Source of the DNA: Anaerolineae bacterium
GTDB taxonomy: Bacteria > Chloroflexota > Anaerolineae > Promineifilales > Promineifilaceae
Length of the DNA stretch: 5,472 nt
Reading direction: 5' to 3'
NCBI GenBank assembly: GCA_014879345.1
Contig: JACSSI010000384.1
Coordinates: 1 to 5,472 of the forward strand
The first letter of the stretch is position 1; each line of letters starts with the position of its first letter. Positions 1-5,430 of the stretch are shown here, one piece after another. Below the pieces are notes generated by a model that was given only the letters and a program-made list of their open reading frames with translations, made no database searches and had not been told where the DNA came from. A program made the position numbers and the translations under genes.

Positions 1-1254
1 CATCATCTGCGCCGACAAATCAGTGAAAAATCTTACCAGGTCTTGCAAGCCATATTTTTCCAGCTTCTCTGGCTGATCCTGTAAATTCCTTACGTAAGGA
101 CTATGTGAAAAATCAAAACCCAGAAGATGACCCAGAACGTGCGCCTGTTCCTGTGCTGAAATTTTGTGCGCACCAGCCACACGCTCCACGCCTCGGCTGA
201 ATTTTTCCAGCATCACCGGCAGCGTGCTGCGCTGATGGATTTCAAAATAATCCATAAACAAATTGCGCAAAGCCGTAAAGGGCAATACCGTTTCAGAGCG
301 CTCGCTTTGGGCACGCATCAGGCAGCCCTGCACCGGCAGCATCGTCAGCCAACGCTCAAACGCATCAAACAAACGAGATTTGCCAATACCAGCTTCGCCC
401 GTAACCGTCACCACTTGCATCACACCGTTGTCCAACGTCTCTTGCAGTGCAAATTCCAGCCGCTCCAGTTCAGGTGTCCGCCCCACAAAAGCAGATTTGA
501 TGCCGTGCTCAGCCAGCGTCATCGTTTGCATGGCCCGCGATTTTTCACCCTTGACGACATAGAGCGGTAGTTCGTTTCCATTTTCAGGCAGAGAGAGCGA
601 TGTACCCGGCTCAACGTCAAACAAACCAAATACCTGCCGGTACACATCAATTGAAATGAGCACACCGTCAACTGGACACATTTTTTCCAGAAGCCCTACA
701 ATTTCTACCGTATCGCCAACGGCCGTTTCCCCCAAACTTTGCCCCACTCGTCCCCATAACAACGGCCCACTGTGAACCCCAATCCGCATCCGAAAATCGG
801 TGCGCAGCATCAAACGGCCCAGCGGACTGGTATCAGTTGGTTCAGACGCCGCTTCATTAAAAAGCGACAGCTCCATCTGCATATCCAAAGCCGCCAAAAT
901 AGCACGTTGGGCGTCATCTTCTTGCGCCACAGGCACACCAAACAGGGCAATCAGACCATCGCCGGTATGCTGCTCAATCTGCCCGCCCCAGGACAGCACC
1001 ACATTATCCAGGCGCTGCCACAGCGCATTAATCGCATCACTGACCTGCTCTGCATCCATCCGCGCCGACATCGCCGTAAACCCAGAAATATCTGCCTGCA
1101 AAATGGCAACCGTTTCAAATTGTTGAATTAGGGGTGCTGTTCCCGCAGCTAAAATCTGATCTTGCAAAGCAGAAACGGCCGTTTCCACAACGGTCTCCCC
1201 CAGCACACTCCGATGCCTTCTCAGAGCAGAAATTGCTTCTTCCAATACCTGCAT
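1..1254 (-). CDS. Class III cyclase-type domain / AAA ATPase signalling protein (N-terminal 418 residues, partial)
   Basis: The gene reads right to left and is cut by the left window edge, so its C-terminus is missing. Residues 1-47 form a helical lead-in typical of this family (LEEAISALRRHRSVLGE). Residues 50 to about 200 match a class III adenylate/guanylate cyclase domain: ADISGFT with metal-type Asp55, HTGDG with Asp99, then RIGVHSG and VGDTV. The linker leads into FVGRTPELERL (256 on) and Walker A GEAGIGKS (286-293), the start of an AAA/NACHT-like ATPase. Walker B would lie just past the edge. Full-length relatives, which resemble soluble adenylyl cyclase, usually continue into TPR-like repeats. 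The protein is probably cytoplasmic; no signal peptide or membrane segment is seen. The canonical substrate Lys is Gln95, the transition-state Asn is Glu184 and the Arg is Leu188, so cyclase activity is doubtful. The ATG at 1254 was chosen; an in-frame GTG at 1263 is possible, and neither has a good Shine-Dalgarno sequence. The gene is divergent from smc. Confidence 0.9.
   Translation of the reverse strand, partial: MQVLEEAISALRRHRSVLGETVVETAVSALQDQILAAGTAPLIQQFETVAILQADISGFTAMSARMDAEQVSDAINALWQRLDNVVLSWGGQIEQHTGDGLIALFGVPVAQEDDAQRAILAALDMQMELSLFNEAASEPTDTSPLGRLMLRTDFRMRIGVHSGPLLWGRVGQSLGETAVGDTVEIVGLLEKMCPVDGVLISIDVYRQVFGLFDVEPGTSLSLPENGNELPLYVVKGEKSRAMQTMTLAEHGIKSAFVGRTPELERLEFALQETLDNGVMQVVTVTGEAGIGKSRLFDAFERWLTMLPVQGCLMRAQSERSETVLPFTALRNLFMDYFEIHQRSTLPVMLEKFSRGVERVAGAHKISAQEQAHVLGHLLGFDFSHSPYVRNLQDQPEKLEKYGLQDLVRFFTDLSAQMM
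718..727. repeat. AACGGCCGTT palindrome, copy 1
   Basis: Exact copy inside the cyclase domain. On the minus strand it encodes Thr177-Ala178-Val179, immediately before the VGDTV motif, so it includes the codon aligned with the second substrate-specifying position. Confidence 0.9.
1174..1183. repeat. AACGGCCGTT palindrome, copy 2
   Basis: Exact copy near the 5' end of the cyclase/ATPase gene. It is read on the minus strand as Thr25-Ala26-Val27 in the N-terminal helix and, like copies 1 and 8, is preceded by a Glu codon (GAA or GAG). Confidence 0.9.
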
Positions 1255-1342
1255 TTCAGTCACTTTGATTTTAAACCAGAACTATAAATTTTAATTTCAG
1301 ATCGTGCGCAGTCACATTCCCAAATATGAACAACTGCCCTTC

Positions 1343-1372
1343 ATTATAATAGCATCCTCTCCAGTTGCCCAA
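1343..1372 (-). promoter_or_regulatory. Candidate promoter of the cyclase/ATPase gene
   Basis: On the minus strand a perfect TATAAT (1348-1343) lies 18 bp downstream of a weak -35 element, TTGGGC (1372-1367). Transcription would begin near 1336 and give a leader of about 80 nt. The -10 sits inside the palindrome ATTATAAT, so TATAAT is also present on the plus strand (1345-1350), but no -35 match is seen for that direction. This is inferred from consensus matching only. Confidence 0.35.
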
Positions 1373-1389
1373 AACAACCCTCTATCAAC

Positions 1390-1418
1390 TTGCCAACTCG
1401 CTAACTTCTCACTATACT
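1390..1418 (+). promoter_or_regulatory. Candidate sigma-70-type promoter of smc
   Basis: TTGCCA (1390-1395, five of six consensus bases) and TATACT (1413-1418, five of six) are separated by the optimal 17 bp. The predicted start of transcription is near 1425, just upstream of the first tandem array. The smc mRNA would then have a leader of about 150 nt made largely of the two arrays. The match is good, but it is supported by sequence alone. Confidence 0.55.
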
Positions 1419-1430
1419 GCCCGCCGCGAG

Positions 1431-1479
1431 GTCAGTAAACAGTGGTCAGTGGTCAGTGGTCAGTGGTCAGTGAACAGTG
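1431..1479 (+). repeat. Tandem array of seven 7-bp units (GTCAGTG type)
   Basis: Seven contiguous heptamers read GTCAGTA, AACAGTG, four identical GTCAGTG, then AACAGTG. There are no spacers, so this is a simple short tandem repeat and not a CRISPR array. The variant units at both ends suggest an array that grew by duplication in the centre. It lies between the predicted smc promoter and the second array. Short heptamer tandem repeats of this general kind are known from filamentous cyanobacteria (STRR sequences). I infer slippage as the origin. Confidence 0.95.
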
Positions 1480-1506
1480 AACCGACTCCTCGACAACCAG
1501 ACTCAC

Positions 1507-1570
1507 GACTAAAAGACTATCAGACTAAACGACTAAACGACTAAACGACTACCAGACTAAAAGACTACCA
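1507..1570 (+). repeat. Tandem array of eight 8-bp units (GACTAAAC type)
   Basis: Eight contiguous octamers all begin GACTA: GACTAAAA, GACTATCA, GACTAAAC three times, GACTACCA, GACTAAAA, GACTACCA. The first five bases are invariant and the last three vary among A, C and T. The array ends six bases before the smc ATG and occupies the place where a ribosome binding site would be. It is A/C-rich and would be largely unstructured in RNA. The unit differs in length and sequence from the heptamer array 27 bp upstream. Confidence 0.95.
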
Positions 1571-1576
1571 AACCAC

Positions 1577-4500
1577 ATGCGCTTAAAGAAATTGTCACTC
1601 CAAGGGTACAAAACCTTCGCCAGCAAAACAGAATTCGTCTTCGATGAGGGCATAACGGCCGTTGTCGGGCCAAACGGCAGCGGCAAAAGCAACGTCGCCG
1701 ACGCCGTACGCTGGGTGCTGGGTGAACAGAGCTACAGCACCCTGCGCGGCAAACGCACCACCGACATGATCTTCGCCGGCAGCCAGAAGCGCCCCCGTTC
1801 CGGCATGGCCCAGGCCATCCTCACCCTCGACAACAGCGATGGCTGGCTGCCCATCGACTACACCGAAGTCGAAATCGGCCGCCGCGCCCATCGCTCCGGC
1901 GAAAACGAATACCTGCTTAACGGCCAAAAAGTTCGCCTCAAAGACATCACCGATTTGCTGGCAACCAGCGGCCTGGCTCAACGCACCTACACCATCATCG
2001 GCCAGGGACTCATCGACCAGGCACTCTCCCTTCGCGCCGAAGAACGCCGCGCCCTGTTTGAAGAAGCGGCTGGTATCCATCATTATAAAACGCGCCGCGC
2101 CGAAACACTGCGCCGCCTGGAAGAAACGCGCCACAATTTAGAGCGCGTCCACGACATTCTCAACGAAATTCGGCCGCGCATGAACTCCCTCAAGCGGCAA
2201 GCCATCCGCGCTCAAAATTATGAGCAAGTGGCTCAAGACTTGCGCCATCTGCTGCGCATTTGGTACGGCTTCAAATGGGAGCAAGCCAAAGGCGATATCC
2301 GGCTGGCACGAGAACGCGCCGCCGTCACTGAAAAAGCGTGGCGAGAAACTCGCCAGGAATATCTGGTGCAGCAAGGCAAAATCGACGTCATCCGCCGCCG
2401 CATCAATGAACTACAAGAGAAAACGGCCGTTACCCGCCAACAACGTGAAGACATCCGCGAACAACTGGAAAAAGCCCGCCGCCAGGTCGCCATTCTCAGC
2501 GAACGGCAGCACGCCCTCCAGCGCCAACTCTCCGAAATCGAACAAGAACTGCCCGACATCGAAAAGCAGCACGCCGCCGCCCAAACCGATTTAGCCGCCG
2601 CCACCTCAGACCTGGAAGCAGCGCAGGCCAGTCTCAACCAACATCAAGCCGAACTGCAACAGTTCAACGCCACCTTCCAAAGCCAGCAAGCAGAAATCAA
2701 CCTTTGGCAAAAGAAACTGCACCAGGTCGAGCAGGAACGGCGCGATGCCCAAAACAAACTGGCGCAAGCAGAAGGCCAACTAAGCCAGCTTCAAGAACGG
2801 CTCAAAGAGCAAGCCCAACCCGCCGCCGCCAACCAGACTGACGAAACGGTGCAATTGGAGAAACGCAGCCAGCAATTAACGGCCGTTCTCCAATCCGCTC
2901 AAAGCAAAACCGATGAACTGCGTGCAAAACGAGATGAAGCCGCCAGCCAGCGCCAGGCACTCATCCGCGACCTCAAAACCCTGCGCCGCGACCTCAACGA
3001 CGAGCAAAAAGCGCTCAACAAACACCGCCAGGACCTCGCTCGCCTGGAAGCCCGCGCCGACATGCTCGACCAAATGCGCCAAAAAGAGAGCAAAGTGCAA
3101 GGCAGCGCCCGCAGTTTAGGCCAACTGGCAGCCCTCATCACCATCCCGGAAGCACACGAAGCCGCGCTCTCCGCCGCCCTCGCCAACCGTCTGTCCGCCA
3201 TCCTGCTGCCCGACGAGACCAACCTGTGGCAGCTTTTGCAAGACAATCCCGAACAAGCATTAACGGCCGTTTCCCTCGACACCATCCGCCCCGCCACCAA
3301 ACCCACCCTGCCCGCCCACAAAGCCATCATCGGTTGGGCAAACGAACTCGTCACCGGCAATCCCATCGTCAAGCCGCTGGTAGACTGGCTCCTGGGGCAA
3401 ATTCTGCTCGTCGAAGATGCCCAAACCGCCTTCCAACTCGCGCAAGAACTACCGGCTGGCTGCCTCGCCGTCACCCCCGACGGCTTCTTGGCTCATGCGG
3501 GCGGACTGGTGGCACAAAACGGCCGTTCCAGCCAAAACAGCGTCCTCGCCCGTGAAGCAGCATGGCGGGAAGCCAACGAAGAAAGCAGCAGGCAAAAGGC
3601 AGAACTGGAAACCTTCGAGGCCAATCTGGCTGAAAAACAGGCAAAAACCGACGCCCTGCAAAAAGAGAGCGACCGCCTGCAAAACGAAGAAAATCGTCTG
3701 ACACGGCTCATCAACGAAAGTGGTCAGCGCCTCTCCCAGGCCCAGCGCGACTTAGACCGCGTCGAGCAGCAGCAAACCTACCTCAAACGCCAGGAAGAAA
3801 ACAAACGCCAGGAAACAGAAAGGCTCGAAAGCCGCATCCAAACCGTCTCCGCCAGCCTGGAAACCCAGCGCCAGGCAGAAACAACCCTGGCCGAAGAACT
3901 GGAAACCGCCCGCACTTCCCTAGAAGCCTTGCCCGTCGCCGAAGCCCAGCAGCAACGCCAGGCCTTGCAGCAGCAAATCGGGGCGGCCAGCACCATCGTC
4001 GCCGGACGGCAAGCCGTCGTAGACAGCCGCCGCGCCACCTTGCAGCAAGTCGAGCGCCAGCGCCAACGCCTGCAAGAACGGCTCAACACCCTGCGCCGCC
4101 AACAGCAAGACAGTTCCCTCACCGAAGAGGAAGCGACGCTCAAAGGCTTGCAAAGCGAGCTGACCCGTCTGGATGAAGCACTCAAACCATTGCAAGAAGA
4201 ACTGGCACAATCGCGGCGCGAGATGGCGCAACTGGAAGACGACACGGCCGACATCAACAAATTCACCCACGAGCGTGAAACCCAGTACACTCAGGCCAAG
4301 ATTGCGTTAAGTCAGCGAGAAACGGCCGTTGACGGCCTGCAAGATCGCATCAAAGCCGACCTGGGCATCGTCGCCCTCAGCTATGATGACGACCAGACCG
4401 GCGCCACCCCGCTCCCCATCAGCGAAGTCGTCGAACAACTGCCCAGCGTAGACGAACTGCCCAGCGACATCGAAGACACCATCCAAAACTACCGCGGTCA

Positions 4501-5131
4501 AATGCAGCGCATGGGCGCCATCAACCCCGACGCGCCCGAAGAATACGAAGAAGTCGCCGAACGCCACGACTTCCTCACCCAACAAATCGAAGACCTCACC
4601 CTCACAGACACCCAACTACGCGAAGTTATCGCTGAACTGGATGATCTCACCTCCCGCGCCTTTGGTGAAACCGTCGATAAAGTGAACATCATCTTCGGTG
4701 AAACGTTTACCCAACTGTTCGGCGGCGGCTCCGCCCGTCTCCTGCTCACCGACCCCGACGACCTCACCATCAGCGGCGTAGACATCATCGCCACCCTGCC
4801 CAACCGGCGCGAACAAGGCTTGGGTCTGCTCTCCGGTGGCGAACGGTCACTCACGGCCGCCGCCCTCATCTTCTCCCTGCTCAAAGTATCACCCACTCCC
4901 TTCTGCATCATGGACGAGGTAGACGCCGCCCTGGATGAAGCCAATGTCAACCGCTTCCGCGATCTGCTGCGCGAACTGAGTCTCAAAAGCCAGTTCATCG
5001 TCATCACCCACAATCGCGGCACGGTGCAAGCGGCGCAAACCATCTACGGCATCTCCATGGGCGACGACAGCGCCAGCCAGATGATTTCTATTAAGCCGGA
5101 AGATTACATTAAGCAGGAAAAGTTGGTTTAA
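1577..5131 (+). CDS. smc: Chromosome segregation/condensation ATPase SMC
   Basis: This is the full-length SMC subunit, the ATPase that homodimerises and works with ScpA/ScpB on the nucleoid to extrude or tether DNA loops. Its 1184 residues match the usual length of about 1180. The N-terminal head has Walker A GPNGSGKS (31-38), the Arg-finger region LRG (Arg57) and Q-loop Gln143. A long coiled-coil arm spans roughly 165-505, the hinge about 507-655, and the returning arm about 655-970. The C-terminal head starts near GAINPDAPEEYEEV (980 on), with signature LSGGERS (1085-1091), Walker B IMDE (Asp1113, Glu1114), D-loop ALDEANV and switch His1145 (ITHN). All ATPase residues are present and no frameshift is seen. 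The ATG start gives the canonical MRLKKLSLQGYKTFAS opening; no Shine-Dalgarno sequence precedes it, only the octamer array. The usual second hinge glycine motif (TGG) reads AQNG. Codons are strongly C-ending. The ScpA and ScpB genes are not in this window. Confidence 0.98.
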   Translation: MRLKKLSLQGYKTFASKTEFVFDEGITAVVGPNGSGKSNVADAVRWVLGEQSYSTLRGKRTTDMIFAGSQKRPRSGMAQAILTLDNSDGWLPIDYTEVEIGRRAHRSGENEYLLNGQKVRLKDITDLLATSGLAQRTYTIIGQGLIDQALSLRAEERRALFEEAAGIHHYKTRRAETLRRLEETRHNLERVHDILNEIRPRMNSLKRQAIRAQNYEQVAQDLRHLLRIWYGFKWEQAKGDIRLARERAAVTEKAWRETRQEYLVQQGKIDVIRRRINELQEKTAVTRQQREDIREQLEKARRQVAILSERQHALQRQLSEIEQELPDIEKQHAAAQTDLAAATSDLEAAQASLNQHQAELQQFNATFQSQQAEINLWQKKLHQVEQERRDAQNKLAQAEGQLSQLQERLKEQAQPAAANQTDETVQLEKRSQQLTAVLQSAQSKTDELRAKRDEAASQRQALIRDLKTLRRDLNDEQKALNKHRQDLARLEARADMLDQMRQKESKVQGSARSLGQLAALITIPEAHEAALSAALANRLSAILLPDETNLWQLLQDNPEQALTAVSLDTIRPATKPTLPAHKAIIGWANELVTGNPIVKPLVDWLLGQILLVEDAQTAFQLAQELPAGCLAVTPDGFLAHAGGLVAQNGRSSQNSVLAREAAWREANEESSRQKAELETFEANLAEKQAKTDALQKESDRLQNEENRLTRLINESGQRLSQAQRDLDRVEQQQTYLKRQEENKRQETERLESRIQTVSASLETQRQAETTLAEELETARTSLEALPVAEAQQQRQALQQQIGAASTIVAGRQAVVDSRRATLQQVERQRQRLQERLNTLRRQQQDSSLTEEEATLKGLQSELTRLDEALKPLQEELAQSRREMAQLEDDTADINKFTHERETQYTQAKIALSQRETAVDGLQDRIKADLGIVALSYDDDQTGATPLPISEVVEQLPSVDELPSDIEDTIQNYRGQMQRMGAINPDAPEEYEEVAERHDFLTQQIEDLTLTDTQLREVIAELDDLTSRAFGETVDKVNIIFGETFTQLFGGGSARLLLTDPDDLTISGVDIIATLPNRREQGLGLLSGGERSLTAAALIFSLLKVSPTPFCIMDEVDAALDEANVNRFRDLLRELSLKSQFIVITHNRGTVQAAQTIYGISMGDDSASQMISIKPEDYIKQEKLV
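1654..1663. repeat. AACGGCCGTT palindrome, copy 3
   Basis: Exact copy in smc encoding Thr27-Ala28-Val29, directly before Walker A. Thr-Ala-Val/Ile is normal at this place in SMC proteins, so the protein sequence alone could explain the amino acids, though not the precise codons. Confidence 0.9.
2422..2431. repeat. AACGGCCGTT palindrome, copy 4
   Basis: Exact copy in the N-terminal coiled-coil arm of SMC, read as Thr283-Ala-Val. The residue choice here is not constrained by a known motif. Confidence 0.9.
2878..2887. repeat. AACGGCCGTT palindrome, copy 5
   Basis: Exact copy in the later part of the N-terminal coiled coil, read as Thr435-Ala-Val after a Leu codon. Confidence 0.9.
3262..3271. 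repeat. AACGGCCGTT palindrome, copy 6
   Basis: Exact copy within the SMC hinge, read as Thr563-Ala-Val in the segment ALTAVSLD. Confidence 0.9.
3518..3527. repeat. AACGGCCGTT palindrome, copy 7
   Basis: Exact copy at the end of the SMC hinge. It is the only coding copy in a different frame, read as Asn648-Gly649-Arg650 plus the first base of the next codon. It falls where SMC hinges usually carry a TGG motif. Confidence 0.9.
4321..4330. repeat. AACGGCCGTT palindrome, copy 8
   Basis: Exact copy in the C-terminal coiled-coil arm of SMC, read as Thr916-Ala-Val within RETAVDGL. Confidence 0.9.
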
Positions 5132-5180
5132 GGCACGCCCCATATCCGAACCAAGCCATCACGAGAACCAGTAGCCAGAT

Positions 5181-5190
5181 AACGGCCGTT
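5181..5190. repeat. AACGGCCGTT palindrome, copy 9
   Basis: Exact copy about 50 bp downstream of the smc stop codon, outside any convincing gene. It shows that the repeat is not purely a codon-usage effect. It is followed by two more T residues but makes a poor intrinsic terminator, because the stem has no loop and the T tract is only four bases. Confidence 0.9.
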
Positions 5191-5230
5191 TTGGAGAAAA
5201 CCCCACCGATAACAGACACATAAGGGGCGT

Positions 5231-5245
5231 TTGAATAGTATTCAA
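5231..5245. repeat. 15-bp perfect inverted repeat, operator-like
   Basis: TTGAATA and TATTCAA flank a single central G, giving a perfect 7-bp dyad. Its size and AT-rich sequence resemble an operator for a dimeric repressor. It lies about 130 bp upstream of the small frame at 5374 and about 100 bp downstream of smc. No promoter could be aligned with it confidently, so the regulatory role is speculative. Confidence 0.5.
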
Positions 5246-5360
5246 CAAAACACCGTCCGATACTCGCCAAATTTGGTTCGACATAGGTCGAGTCGGCCCA
5301 GCACACTTGAAAAGATTTTAGATTCATTAGAGCCTGCACCACAGCATCATCCAGTAAATA

Positions 5361-5366
5361 AAGGAG
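5361..5366 (+). promoter_or_regulatory. Strong Shine-Dalgarno sequence (AAGGAG)
   Basis: AAGGAG stands 7 nt before the ATG at 5374, which is ideal spacing. It is the best ribosome binding site in the window, and clearly better than anything before smc or the cyclase gene. It is the main reason to take the short frame that follows seriously. Confidence 0.4.
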
Positions 5367-5373
5367 CCAGATC

Positions 5374-5430
5374 ATGTCAAAGCAGACTGTTACCAATCCT
5401 GTTACTAACTCATGTTACGCGCTGAGATAG
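5374..5430 (+). CDS. Possible 18-residue small protein or leader peptide
   Basis: The frame begins ATG at 5374 after an ideal AAGGAG and ends TAG at 5428-5430. The peptide is MSKQTVTNPVTNSCYALR: polar, with one Cys, no membrane segment and no family I recognise. It contains a small internal repeat (VTNPVTN) that reflects TGTTAC motifs at 5388, 5400 and 5413 in the DNA. A possible second ribosome binding site (GGAG, 5466-5469) follows about 35 nt after its stop, so it could be a leader peptide for a gene starting past the window edge. It could instead be the stub of a decayed gene, or chance. Support is the start signal and position only; no homology is claimed. Confidence 0.25.
   Translation: MSKQTVTNPVTNSCYALR

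Noticed and set aside
1431..1570. CRISPR array
   Set aside because: Units of 7 and 8 bp are contiguous with no unique spacers, and no cas gene is present.
1595..2134. A 179-codon minus-strand open frame inside smc
   Set aside because: It is antisense to the highly conserved SMC head. C-ending codons in smc suppress stops on the opposite strand, so such shadows are expected.
718..3271. The first six palindrome copies are all separated by multiples of 24 bp (456, 480, 768, 456, 384)
   Set aside because: The period was chosen after seeing the data, multiples of 3 are already forced by the shared reading frame within each gene, and the pattern breaks at the next three copies. It should be tested genome-wide before giving it meaning.
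5181..5205. Intrinsic terminator after smc formed by the palindrome and the following T residues
   Set aside because: The palindrome has no loop, the T tract is only four bases, and the neighbouring GTTTT/AAAAC stem is too weak.
5147..5280. 8-bp inverted repeat CGAACCAA / TTGGTTCG bounding part of the spacer, possible element ends
   Set aside because: One such 8-bp pair is expected by chance in a region this size; there is no target duplication and no transposase.
5273..5300. GGTTCGA resembling the T-loop of a tRNA
   Set aside because: The flanking bases cannot form the T stem, and no D, anticodon or acceptor stems are found around it.
5109..5396. A 95-codon minus-strand open frame with a hydrophobic segment near its end (IWLLVLVMAWFGYGACL)
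   Set aside because: Its only full-length start is TTG, no Shine-Dalgarno sequence precedes that start or the internal ATGs, its end overlaps the smc coding end by 23 bp, and no family is recognisable. The hydrophobic stretch is noted, but is not enough to call a gene.
5231..5425. A 64-codon plus-strand frame starting at TTG
   Set aside because: The rare start overlaps the dyad, the AAGGGG upstream is too close to it, the product looks random, and it overlaps the better-supported small frame in another reading frame.
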